13,259 nucleotides of DNA from Chloracidobacterium sp. UBA6041 (GTDB lineage: Bacteria; Acidobacteriota; Blastocatellia; Pyrinomonadales; Pyrinomonadaceae). The stretch covers positions 1 to 13,259 of the forward strand of contig DIYZ01000204.1 of the NCBI GenBank assembly GCA_002427845.1, in the 5' to 3' direction. Of this stretch, positions 6,212 through 12,813 are shown piece by piece. The notes under the pieces are model-generated. The model was given only the letters and a program-made list of their open reading frames with translations, had not been told where the DNA came from and did no database searches. Positions within the stretch are counted from its first letter, which is position 1. Each line of letters begins with the position of its first letter. The position numbers and the translations under genes are program-made.

Positions 6212-6751
6212 TCAGAGCTTAGTCAGCTCGGGCAGCGCCGCCCGCAGATCTGCTTCCGTGACATTGGGAAATTCATCGACACCCGAATGGATTAGAAAAC
6301 ATTTGAACCCCACCACACCCGCTGCGAAAAGCGGCGCGAGCTCACCAGTGTTTCCCGGAACCACACCACCCCAGAAACCAACGTCAACGTAACACTGTCC
6401 TCGCGCAGCTTCTAACTTTGCATTGAAGCCGGCGACCGTAGTCGTAGGCGGAATCGAATTGAGCGGCATATCGATAAGCGTAGTAACGCCGCCGGCCGCT
6501 GCGGCCTGCGTTGCAGTTGCAAATCCTTCCCAGTTGGTTCGACCCGGCTCGTTAATGTGCACGTGTGTGTCTACGAGGCCAGGCATCACAATCGATTCAT
6601 GGTTGATTTCAATGAGTTCGCAATCCGGCGGGACGTTTTCAAAGGAGCTGATTGACGTGATAATTCCGTCGCGGATGTGAATTGAGGCAGGCGCAATCCT
6701 ATTGGACAAGACAACTTGTTTGGCTCGGATGACGAGATTAGCTGTACGCAT
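6212..6751 (-). CDS. allB: Allantoinase, N-terminal part ending at a premature TGA
   Basis: 179 residues. Allantoinase hydrolyses S-allantoin to allantoate in the cytoplasm. The metal-site motif HVHINEPGRTNWEG has H63 and H65. The carboxylated bridging lysine is K150 in GVVGFKCFLIHSG, and MPLNSIPPTTT (95-105) is typical of the family. The frame stops at codon 180 (TGA, 6214-6212). In E. coli AllB the matching position is the glycine of LGQPVLVHCE, so one GGA-to-TGA change would explain the break; the homology continues at the next codon (AVLIVHAE). Without the second half there is no complete active site. The ATG at 6751 fits the family start; no strong ribosome site is seen. It follows the SGNH hydrolase by 67 nt. 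Confidence 0.88.
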   Translation of the reverse strand: MRTANLVIRAKQVVLSNRIAPASIHIRDGIITSISSFENVPPDCELIEINHESIVMPGLVDTHVHINEPGRTNWEGFATATQAAAAGGVTTLIDMPLNSIPPTTTVAGFNAKLEAARGQCYVDVGFWGGVVPGNTGELAPLFAAGVVGFKCFLIHSGVDEFPNVTEADLRAALPELTKL

Positions 6752-6818
6752 GATCGTTCAGGCTGCCTTGCCCGAAAAGCAGGCGAATCGCTTAAGTGTT
6801 CATTGTTTCCGGTTATGT

Positions 6819-8021
6819 TTACTGGGCCGTCGGCGAGTTGTTGGTATCTCGTTTCCAACCGGGCTTATCGAGTAGCCATTGCAGTTTCCCTTTGATGGCC
6901 TCCGTATAGATCATCGCTCCCATCTGATTGGGATGGCCCAGTGAAGCATAGCGGCAAACCAGCAAGCTGTCTGTGCGGAATCGTTTTTCCGCTTCGGTCT
7001 CTTTTCTGTCTTTGGGAGGTTTGTAGGTCCCCTTACAGCTCTGGATCCGGCTTTCTCTGACATCGTCATTTGGTTTGTAGGCAGCCGTTCCAAAAGAAAG
7101 CACAACTATCAGTTTCCTAAAGCCGGAAAGGTTTGTGGAACCAAACATGAAATTCCATAGCAGCGTATCGGAAGCTGAGAACGAGTGCTCCGGCCAAAAC
7201 TCGATCTCCACAAACATCACGCGCGGCAGCGAATTTCGTTCTCCCAGCTCGGTGTTAGCTTTACTTACGGCGTCGCTCAGGCTGGCTGTCGAAGTTTTGT
7301 ACCACAAATCTGAAAGTGTGATGAGACGCGAACGCATTTCCTTGTCAGTCATGTGACGCGCTCCCGGTCTTTGGTTGTTTAGTTCCTTCGCCAGCAAGCG
7401 TATGAAGGCGTTGTCGGCAGTGCCGGAAGAAACGATTCGGTAGTAGCCGGTAACTACGACATACGCGTTCGGAAAGCTCGCAGTAACGCGCTGCAATAGC
7501 TTATGCATGCCCTCGCCGCAGTGTGTCGTGATTTGTTCATGCAGCCCCTCGGGCACGGCCGCGGCGTTCAAAAGATTGCCGACATCGACGTCATTTACGC
7601 AGCCGTCGACGAGAATCAGGTTGACCTTTGAACGATCGGGCCCGTAAAACCCGACCGCATCGTCGAGTTGCTCATTGATGGTAGGAAAAGGAAGGTTGAC
7701 CTCGCCATCGTTTGACTTGAATCTGAAAGTCTCGGATGCGGGGCCGGTGATGTGCGCCCCCGAATGGGCCTCGATTCTCTCCCTGACTTGTCTTCCGGTC
7801 TTTTCCTGAAGCCAGCACTTAACTCGCCACCAGGTTTTTTGCTCCGGCTTTAGACCCTGTCCCCACATGATCGAGTCGCCAAGCACAAGCATCTGCAATG
7901 GACCATCTGGCCCGGGCTTAACTTCGCCAGGACAATCTGCCAGAGCGTTGCTTGCGGTAAGCAGCAATAACGCACTTGCTACGATCGCAAGCTGCCCTGT
8001 TTTGCTTCGTCTGGGGGTCAT
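6819..8021 (-). CDS. Secreted SGNH-family hydrolase
   Basis: 400 residues. Residues 1-29 form a signal peptide: basic RRSK, the hydrophobic run LAIVASALLLL, and a cleavage site after SNALA. The esterase/lipase-type SGNH fold is indicated by VLGDSIMWGQG (block I, nucleophile S50), DGCVNDVDVG (block III, N143) and LGHPNQMG (block V, H363). The Asp usually three residues before the catalytic His is replaced by serine (ASLGHPN), which occurs in some members. The middle, about 200-350, is long and unassigned and carries several cysteines that could form disulphides outside the cytoplasm. The start is well supported: AGGAG at 8026-8030, 4 nt before the ATG. It interrupts the purine genes between the XDH FAD subunit (40 nt upstream) and allantoinase. 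Its substrate cannot be read from the sequence, and a link to purine use is not evident. Confidence 0.85.
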   Translation of the reverse strand: MTPRRSKTGQLAIVASALLLLTASNALADCPGEVKPGPDGPLQMLVLGDSIMWGQGLKPEQKTWWRVKCWLQEKTGRQVRERIEAHSGAHITGPASETFRFKSNDGEVNLPFPTINEQLDDAVGFYGPDRSKVNLILVDGCVNDVDVGNLLNAAAVPEGLHEQITTHCGEGMHKLLQRVTASFPNAYVVVTGYYRIVSSGTADNAFIRLLAKELNNQRPGARHMTDKEMRSRLITLSDLWYKTSTASLSDAVSKANTELGERNSLPRVMFVEIEFWPEHSFSASDTLLWNFMFGSTNLSGFRKLIVVLSFGTAAYKPNDDVRESRIQSCKGTYKPPKDRKETEAEKRFRTDSLLVCRYASLGHPNQMGAMIYTEAIKGKLQWLLDKPGWKRDTNNSPTAQ

Positions 8022-8025
8022 TTAA

Positions 8026-8030
8026 CTCCT
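8026..8030 (-). promoter_or_regulatory. Ribosome binding site of the SGNH hydrolase gene
   Basis: AGGAG on the minus strand, 4 nt before ATG. It is one of the best-formed sites in the minus-strand run, suggesting this gene is translated independently of the XDH genes before it. Confidence 0.6.
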
Positions 8031-8061
8031 GACAAATCGCGGTCGTTCGTAGAAACAATCC

Positions 8062-8934
8062 TTACGCGAGATTAGATGAAAGCTGCCGCAGGAAGTCTTC
8101 CAGCAAATTAAGACTGACTCTGATACGGTAGTTCCTGGTCGACCGAATGTCATCGATCGGGACGATTTCGCCAGCGAAGTCGGCTTTCGCTTTGTCAATA
8201 ACGCTTCGCTCGACTCTCTTACCCCGCAATGCTGCTTCCGTTTTGATGCAACGAAGCGGCACCGGGGCTACACTTCCCAACGCAATTCGCAAATCTCCCA
8301 CGATTCCGTCTTCGATTCGCGCGGTGGCGGCAAAACAGACCTTCGAGATGGCCTGGGCTTTTCGCGTGCCAACCTTGCGGTAATAGTGAATCATACGAGC
8401 CTCCGTGCGCCGGAGGCGAATGCGCGTAAGTAATTCGTCGGCTCGCATGATCATTTGTTTATACCCAGTGTGAAAGCCGTGATACGGCATCCAGCGCGAG
8501 GCATTCAAAGAAGTCAGTTCTACCTCCGCATCATATGCGAGCAGGGCTGGAGGTGAGTCGGCGGCGGGCGACGCATTCGCGATATTGCCGCCGAGAGTGC
8601 CACGATTTTGAATGGCGAGTCCGCCGGTTTCGCTCGCAGCCTGGCAGAGCATGGGAAACTCTTTGCGAAGAATCGGATTCGCCTGCACTTCCGTGTAGGT
8701 CGTGAGCGCGCCAAGCGTGATGTGTTCGGCCGAGACTTCTATGCCGCGAAGCTCCGCGAGGTTCCAAATGTTGAGATAGTTTTTGTGAGGCAGCTTGCCG
8801 GATTCAAGCAGCACCATGAGATCCGTGCCACCGGCAAACGGCTGCCACACGCTGGGTTCACGTGCCATCAAATCCAAGGCTTCGCTCAACTCGGCCGGTG
8901 AGATTAATTGGTAAGATGGAACGTAAGCTCTCAT
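8062..8934 (-). CDS. xdhB: Xanthine dehydrogenase, FAD-binding subunit
   Basis: 290 residues, the normal size for a stand-alone FAD subunit of the molybdenum hydroxylase family. It carries FAD and hands electrons from the iron-sulfur clusters to the final acceptor. The FAD-binding motifs are FAGGTDLMV near residues 33-41 and NRGTLGGNIANASPAADSPP near 110-129; the C-terminal CO-dehydrogenase flavoprotein-type domain includes RKVGTRKAQAISKV. The ATG at 8934 overlaps the stop of the small basic protein gene (ATGA), so translation is probably coupled. The name follows E. coli usage; other species letter the subunits differently. A carbon-monoxide dehydrogenase CoxM subunit is the alternative, made unlikely by the purine context and by the Mo subunit. 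Confidence 0.93.
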   Translation of the reverse strand: MRAYVPSYQLISPAELSEALDLMAREPSVWQPFAGGTDLMVLLESGKLPHKNYLNIWNLAELRGIEVSAEHITLGALTTYTEVQANPILRKEFPMLCQAASETGGLAIQNRGTLGGNIANASPAADSPPALLAYDAEVELTSLNASRWMPYHGFHTGYKQMIMRADELLTRIRLRRTEARMIHYYRKVGTRKAQAISKVCFAATARIEDGIVGDLRIALGSVAPVPLRCIKTEAALRGKRVERSVIDKAKADFAGEIVPIDDIRSTRNYRIRVSLNLLEDFLRQLSSNLA

Positions 8935-9113
8935 TCGCTTTTGCGCTTGTCCGGTTTCAAAGACAGATCGTTGCGCGGCTTGTCTGCTTCGGTTTTATCT
9001 TTATCTCGCCGCTTGATCTTAGCTTTCTGTAAAGAGAGGCCGAGCCGTCGAAGTTGAGACACGCGTTTCAGCCGGGTCGTGACAGCTTCGGCGGACATAT
9101 CAACCTTATGCAT
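8931..9113 (-). CDS. Small basic protein paired with the nucleotidyltransferase
   Basis: 60 residues, not recognised as a named family. The front half (SAEAVTTRLKRVSQLRRLGLSLQKA) looks like an amphipathic helix. The back half is highly charged and lysine-rich (KIKRRDKDKTEADKPRNDLSLKPDKRKSE) and probably disordered. The start overlaps the end of the nucleotidyltransferase by 8 nt and the stop overlaps the XDH FAD subunit start (ATGA). Tight overlap on both sides and a clean frame argue that it is real. From memory, similar short MS-EA-RLK-VSQLRRL-type proteins follow small nucleotidyltransferases in other genomes, which would make the two a unit, perhaps toxin-antitoxin-like; I could not verify this. 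Confidence 0.65.
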   Translation of the reverse strand: MHKVDMSAEAVTTRLKRVSQLRRLGLSLQKAKIKRRDKDKTEADKPRNDLSLKPDKRKSE

Positions 9114-9573
9114 CCCGATCTCCTTCCTCTAAAGCTTTGATGTCGTCCAAATCCTGCCCGCTCCTCCTCAGTTGTTTCAGCGCAATCAAGCCAGCCCGTG
9201 AAACGACTGACAGTGTTCCGCCTTCCCATTCTGATTCAACTCGAGAATCCCACACCATACGAATTTGAGGCGTGACCAAAAGTAAATCCAGGGACAGAAG
9301 ATCTCCCGACTCAGGATCGATCTTCGAGACGCGGCGTATTTCAACTGCGCCGTTTGCGAAACTCATATCTTTACCGCGAATCCTGTAACCCAGCTCTGTC
9401 GCGATTGCCATCACTCTGTCCAACGACTCCGCTTGAATCAGAACATCAATATCGATCGTCATTCGCGGTCGCTCATGCACGGCCATTGCCATGCCGCCAC
9501 ACAGCGCATAATCGATTTCATGTTCGTCAAGCACCGCAACCAGCTTGCGAAATTCGTCGTAGATATCCAGCAT
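9106..9573 (-). CDS. Small nucleotidyltransferase (minimal NTase / AbiEii-like fold)
   Basis: 155 residues. The polymerase-beta-type nucleotidyltransferase motif is visible: CGGMAMAVHERPRMTIDIDVL (25-45) with GG at 26-27 and metal ligands D41 and D43. A third acidic residue is at D96 (SLDLLLV), and the usual C-terminal helix follows as GLIALKQLRRSGQDLDDIKAL (128-148). These proteins transfer a nucleotide to protein or small-molecule acceptors; several are toxins or regulators. It is not the MocA-type Mo-cofactor cytidylyltransferase expected beside XDH, which has a different N-terminal motif. The ATG at 9573 shares its A with the stop of the 2Fe-2S subunit (TGATG), and it overlaps the next small gene by 8 nt, so it is built into the XDH operon. 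Confidence 0.82.
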   Translation of the reverse strand: MLDIYDEFRKLVAVLDEHEIDYALCGGMAMAVHERPRMTIDIDVLIQAESLDRVMAIATELGYRIRGKDMSFANGAVEIRRVSKIDPESGDLLSLDLLLVTPQIRMVWDSRVESEWEGGTLSVVSRAGLIALKQLRRSGQDLDDIKALEEGDRDA

Positions 9574-10040
9574 CAGACGTCATCTTGTTTCCGGCACGCA
9601 TGCACGACGGATTCAAAAATCTTCATATAACCCGTGCAACGACAGAGATTCCCTGACAGTCCATTGCGAATGTCAGCCTCGGTAGGGTTTGGATTTCGTT
9701 CAAGGAGATTCACGGCGGCGAGCACCATGCCCGGCGTGCAAATGCCACACTGCGCCCCGCCACATTTAATGAACGCCAGCTGAACCGCGTGCAACTGCTC
9801 ACCACTCGCGACACCTTCAATCGTCTTGATTGACGCGCCTTCAACTTGTGCAACGGGAACCAGACAACTGTTGACGATCTGGCCGTCGATGAATACTGAG
9901 CACGCGCCGCACTCACCTTCGCCACACCCTTCCTTCGTTCCCTTCAGGTGCAACTGTTCGCGCAGCACATCGAGCAGACGCTCCATCGGGTAGGCAGCTA
10001 GCGTCCGCGGCTCGCCATTCACCTGAAATCGGACATTCAT
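9573..10040 (-). CDS. xdhC: Xanthine dehydrogenase, 2Fe-2S subunit
   Basis: 155 residues. It carries the two [2Fe-2S] clusters between the molybdenum centre and FAD. The plant-ferredoxin-like cluster has C39, C44, C47 and C59 (CGEGECGAC...NSC). The second uses C98 and C101 with C133 and C135 (CGIC, 31 residues, CRC), exactly the family spacing. The ATG at 10040 has GAGGG 4 nt upstream and gives the canonical start VRFQVNGEPRTL; the longer frame to 10115 is encoded by repeat F. It follows the Mo subunit by 145 nt and overlaps the nucleotidyltransferase gene by one base. Named after E. coli; this is not the XdhC maturation factor. Confidence 0.95.
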   Translation of the reverse strand: MNVRFQVNGEPRTLAAYPMERLLDVLREQLHLKGTKEGCGEGECGACSVFIDGQIVNSCLVPVAQVEGASIKTIEGVASGEQLHAVQLAFIKCGGAQCGICTPGMVLAAVNLLERNPNPTEADIRNGLSGNLCRCTGYMKIFESVVHACRKQDDV

Positions 10041-10044
10041 TTTT

Positions 10045-10049
10045 CCCTC
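10045..10049 (-). promoter_or_regulatory. Ribosome binding site deciding the 2Fe-2S subunit start
   Basis: GAGGG on the minus strand lies 4 nt before the ATG at 10040. It rules out the longer frame through the palindrome at 10070-10097. Confidence 0.7.
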
Positions 10050-10069
10050 AGTTGATCTCATCGATTTTA

Positions 10070-10097
10070 GGAAGAGCGGGGGCATGCCCCCGCTTCC
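10070..10097. repeat. Repeat family F, copy 1
   Basis: GGAAGAGCGGGGGCA and TGCCCCCGCTTCC are near-perfect inverted arms centred on GCATGC. It lies in the intercistronic gap between the XDH Mo and 2Fe-2S subunits, 30 nt upstream of the latter. The second copy is at 10189-10212. Confidence 0.8.
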
Positions 10098-10105
10098 TGA
10101 CCCTG

Positions 10106-10144
10106 AGACTTTCAACTCGTGCGTACCTTTTCGATTGAAAGTCT
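10106..10144. other. 10-bp inverted repeat between the XDH Mo and 2Fe-2S genes
   Basis: AGACTTTCAA (10106-10115) and TTGAAAGTCT (10135-10144) are perfect inverted arms around a 19-nt loop. A stem-loop in the mRNA is likely. There is no U-tract on either strand, so a processing or stability element is as plausible as a terminator. Confidence 0.5.
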
Positions 10145-10185
10145 TTCCATCTAAAGGTTGTCATTCAAGTAACAATGGCTCGGGG

Positions 10186-12600
10186 TTAGGAAGGGGGCAT
10201 GCCCCCGCTTCCGTCAAAGTTACCCAAAGTTTCCATCAATGCTTCCGGCATCAACGGCACATGATTGAAGCTGACGCCCGTCGCATTCTCAATGGCATTC
10301 AATATTGCCGGCGCGGCGCCGTCCATTGGCAACTCACCAATTCCTTTTGCGCCACCCGGCCCATACGCATAAGGGTTCTCTTCGAAGTAGACGCGGATCG
10401 GTGGTATGTCGGCGGGCGTGGGAATGATGTAATTCGTCATCTGGTTATTAATCATCCGTCCATTTTGCCAGACAACATTTTCGAAAAGCGTGAAACCAAT
10501 TGCCTGCGCCACCCCGCCTTCAATCTGTCCGGCCGCGAGCACCGGATTGATCACGCGGCCGACTTCCTGCACCGCCACGAAGTCATCAACGTGAGCTTCG
10601 TAAGTCAACATATCAACTGAAACTTCGGCAACGTAAACTGCCCAGGCGTAAGCACCATATGCATCGCCCTGATATTTTTCATCGTCCCAGTAAACATTTG
10701 GCGGCGGCTGGTACTTGCTAAACGCTTTGAGTGGCCCAAAGGTTTGGACGTGCTCGCGGCAAGCTTCCTGAAACTCCGCCGAAGTGTAGTTTTGTTGCAA
10801 CAGTCTGCTTCCTATCAGCGTCTGCTTTAAGCCCAGCACAGCCGACTCCACCAGTTTCCCGACCACCATGCAGGTGCGCGAGGCAACGGTCGGCCCGCTG
10901 TTGGGAACGTTCGCAGTATCGGGCTGAAGAATCTCGATCAAATCGTCGTCAACACCGAGGGCTTCCGCGGCGATTTGAGAAAAAATGGTATTGGTTCCCT
11001 GGCCAATCTCCGTACTGGCGGCAAGAATACGAACGCGGCCCGCCGCTGTAGCTTCCGCGCCCACCACCGATTGCAGGTAAACCTCGCCGGATCCAGTGAA
11101 GCCCGCGCCATGCATAAACGACGCGAAACCAATCCCTTTTCTGATCCGAGATTCGCTCCTGCCTTCTAGCACCCCACGCGGGCTGCCCGCGCGGGGGCCC
11201 CGCTCTGCTCCTGCCGACTGCTCCTGCGATACAACGCCCTCCCTCACCGTCCCACCCCAGCCGGGCTGCCCGTCTGGGGACCCCGGGATCGGGCTACTGC
11301 CCCAAGCGGAGTTCTCACGTGCGTAGCGCTGCCGTTTCTCGTGATAGGCGGTTAATTCAAACGCTCGATTGAGCAACCCGTCCATGTCAACTTTTTCCCT
11401 GATCACCTGGCTGGTTGCCGTCGTCTCTCCTTCGTGAACAAAGTTTCGCCGACGAAACTCGTCGGGAGACAAGCCGAGCGTTTTTGCAACCTTATCCATT
11501 TGCCGCTCGAGCGCGAAGATACTCTGCGGCGCACCGAATCCTCTAAACGCACCGTGCGGCGGAACGTTTGTCGCGACCGCACTGCTGCGTATGCGCACGT
11601 TGGGACAGTAGTAAGGGCCGGCGGCGTGAATCGTGCCTCGTGAAAGCACCACCGGCGAGAGGGTGCAGTAGGCGCCACCATCGATGATGAATTCGATATC
11701 CATCGCGAGCAGCTTGCCGTCTTTCGACACCGCGGTTTTATGCCGCGTGCGCGATGGATGTCGCTTCGTGGTCGCGACCATGTCTTCCGCGCGGTCGTAA
11801 ATCATCTTCACTGGCTTGCCCGATTTCCACGAGAGCAGCGCGGCGTGACCGGCAATCATCGACGGGTATTCTTCCTTGCCGCCAAAGCCGCCGCCGGTTT
11901 CAGTTTGAATTACGCGAATCTTTTCTTCCGGCAGGGCAAACAGTTTTACGAGCGCCTTGTGAACATAGTAAGGACACTGCATCGAGCCCCAGACGGTCAC
12001 GCCCTCGGCCTTGTTAGCGATTGCGATCACACCGTTGTTCTCGATGTAGAGCTGCTCCTGCGCGCCGGTGTGGTATTCGCCTTCGACGATGAAGGCTGCG
12101 TTGGCCCAGGCGCCTTCCACGTTTCCTTTATCAACCAAAAACGATTTGAAGACGTTGTCGTCTCCCCAGATGATCTCTTTTTTGTTTACTGAATCCTCGA
12201 GCGTATAGACTGGCGGCAACTCTTCGACTTCGATGCGCACGTGCCGGCGCGCTTCTTCGAGCAAATACTTATCAGGGTGAGCAAGCAGCAGCAGCGGCTC
12301 CTCAGGATGATTTACCACTTCACCGGCGAGGTAGGGCTGATCATTTAGTATCAACGCCACATAATTCTCTCCCGGTATATCCTGCGCCGTGACAATCGTG
12401 AACTCGCTCCAGGGAATCCCATCTTCGAAAAGAATCTTTGTGACCCGCCCACGCGCGACCGGACTTCGCACCGTAGTGCCATGAAGCATTTCCGGAAAAG
12501 AAATGTCGTCAACATACAGCGCCTGACCGGTGACCTTCTTCCGGCCTTCCTTGCGGGGTGCTGATTTGCCGATGGGGTGATTGTTTGAGTTTGGGTTCAT
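10186..12600 (-). CDS. xdhA: Xanthine dehydrogenase, molybdenum-binding subunit
   Basis: 804 residues. It hydroxylates hypoxanthine and xanthine to urate at the Mo-pterin centre. E243 in GGFGGKE, R321 in SPVVLSRG, F355 in AFRGFG and E756 in KGIGELP fall at the spacing of bovine XDH E802, R880, F914 and E1261. R321 lies 78 residues after E243, exactly as R880 follows E802, which supports a purine rather than aldehyde substrate and excludes CO dehydrogenase. GQGTNTIFSQIAAEALGV (near 532) and NPVLAAGQIEGGVAQAIGF are Mo-domain motifs. Residues about 431-485 are an extra segment holding two copies of repeat A, between YARENSAWG and RIRKGIGF. The last eight residues (GSGGMPPS) come from repeat F. 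The ATG at 12600 begins the family N-terminus IGKSAPRKEGRKKVTG within ten residues; no strong ribosome site. First gene of the purine run. Confidence 0.93.
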   Translation of the reverse strand: MNPNSNNHPIGKSAPRKEGRKKVTGQALYVDDISFPEMLHGTTVRSPVARGRVTKILFEDGIPWSEFTIVTAQDIPGENYVALILNDQPYLAGEVVNHPEEPLLLLAHPDKYLLEEARRHVRIEVEELPPVYTLEDSVNKKEIIWGDDNVFKSFLVDKGNVEGAWANAAFIVEGEYHTGAQEQLYIENNGVIAIANKAEGVTVWGSMQCPYYVHKALVKLFALPEEKIRVIQTETGGGFGGKEEYPSMIAGHAALLSWKSGKPVKMIYDRAEDMVATTKRHPSRTRHKTAVSKDGKLLAMDIEFIIDGGAYCTLSPVVLSRGTIHAAGPYYCPNVRIRSSAVATNVPPHGAFRGFGAPQSIFALERQMDKVAKTLGLSPDEFRRRNFVHEGETTATSQVIREKVDMDGLLNRAFELTAYHEKRQRYARENSAWGSSPIPGSPDGQPGWGGTVREGVVSQEQSAGAERGPRAGSPRGVLEGRSESRIRKGIGFASFMHGAGFTGSGEVYLQSVVGAEATAAGRVRILAASTEIGQGTNTIFSQIAAEALGVDDDLIEILQPDTANVPNSGPTVASRTCMVVGKLVESAVLGLKQTLIGSRLLQQNYTSAEFQEACREHVQTFGPLKAFSKYQPPPNVYWDDEKYQGDAYGAYAWAVYVAEVSVDMLTYEAHVDDFVAVQEVGRVINPVLAAGQIEGGVAQAIGFTLFENVVWQNGRMINNQMTNYIIPTPADIPPIRVYFEENPYAYGPGGAKGIGELPMDGAAPAILNAIENATGVSFNHVPLMPEALMETLGNFDGSGGMPPS
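10189..10212. repeat. Repeat family F, copy 2 (overlaps the end of the XDH Mo subunit)
   Basis: GGAAGGGGGCA and TGCCCCCGCTTCC, again centred on GCATGC. The coding frame of the Mo subunit runs into it and stops inside, giving the terminal GGMPPS. The two F copies bracket the intercistronic region 10098-10188. Confidence 0.8.
11172..11202 (+). repeat. Repeat family A, copy 3 (inside the XDH Mo gene)
   Basis: CCCCACGCGGG, CTG, CCCGCGCGGGG, then GCCCCG. In the XDH frame (minus strand) it encodes RGPRAGSPRGV. The trailing CCGGGGTT part is worn down. Copy 4 lies 52 nt away in the same orientation. Confidence 0.85.
11255..11287 (+). repeat. Repeat family A, copy 4 (inside the XDH Mo gene)
   Basis: CCCCAGCCGGG, CTG, CCCGTCTGGGG, then ACCCCGGGA. 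Two stem positions have changed relative to copy 2 but pairing is kept (CCCCAG with CTGGGG). In the XDH frame it encodes PGSPDGQPGWGG, a different reading phase from copy 3. Confidence 0.85.
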
Positions 12601-12813
12601 TAGGACGATGTACCGATGGTCAGCAAGAAGATCAGTGAATGCGAGAATTGATCTCCTCGTAGTTTCGGAAAACTGCCTCCGCGACATCCTCTTCGAGCGG
12701 ACAGAGTCTTCGGTCTATTGCCCAGTAGTGGTCGAGTGCGTGTGTAGACCTGTAGACCTCTAACGGTCGAATGCGCCATCGGCTAGCGGACAAGAGCTAT
12801 CGAGCGACCGTGG
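12601..12813. other. Gap upstream of the XDH operon; probable promoter region
   Basis: 213 nt between the antitoxin stop and the XDH Mo subunit start. It contains a tandem 8-mer GTAGACCT (12744-12751 and 12752-12759). I could not identify a convincing -35/-10 pair on the minus strand, so transcription of the purine genes may begin here or in the toxin-antitoxin genes upstream. Confidence 0.35.

Noticed and set aside
6212..6214. TGA as a selenocysteine codon
   Set aside because: The matching residue in relatives is glycine, not cysteine, and not a catalytic residue. I saw no obvious selenocysteine insertion hairpin just after it; repeat B lies 40 nt downstream but is a dispersed repeat.
9106..9573. 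Molybdenum-cofactor cytidylyltransferase (MocA) beside XDH
   Set aside because: The N-terminal glycine-rich GxxxGxSxRMG motif of MocA is absent; the protein has the GG...DxD motif of polymerase-beta-type nucleotidyltransferases.
10084..10620. 178-codon plus-strand frame over the XDH Mo 3' end
   Set aside because: It starts inside repeat F and is antisense to the conserved XDH C-terminus.
11740..12192. 150-codon plus-strand frame opposite the XDH Mo gene
   Set aside because: It is antisense to highly conserved XDH sequence, has no recognisable motif, and is a by-product of GC-biased codon use.
10186..12600. CO dehydrogenase large subunit instead of XDH
   Set aside because: The CoxL active-site loop AYRCSFR is absent; AFRGFG and the Glu/Arg pair at XDH spacing are present, and the neighbours are purine genes.
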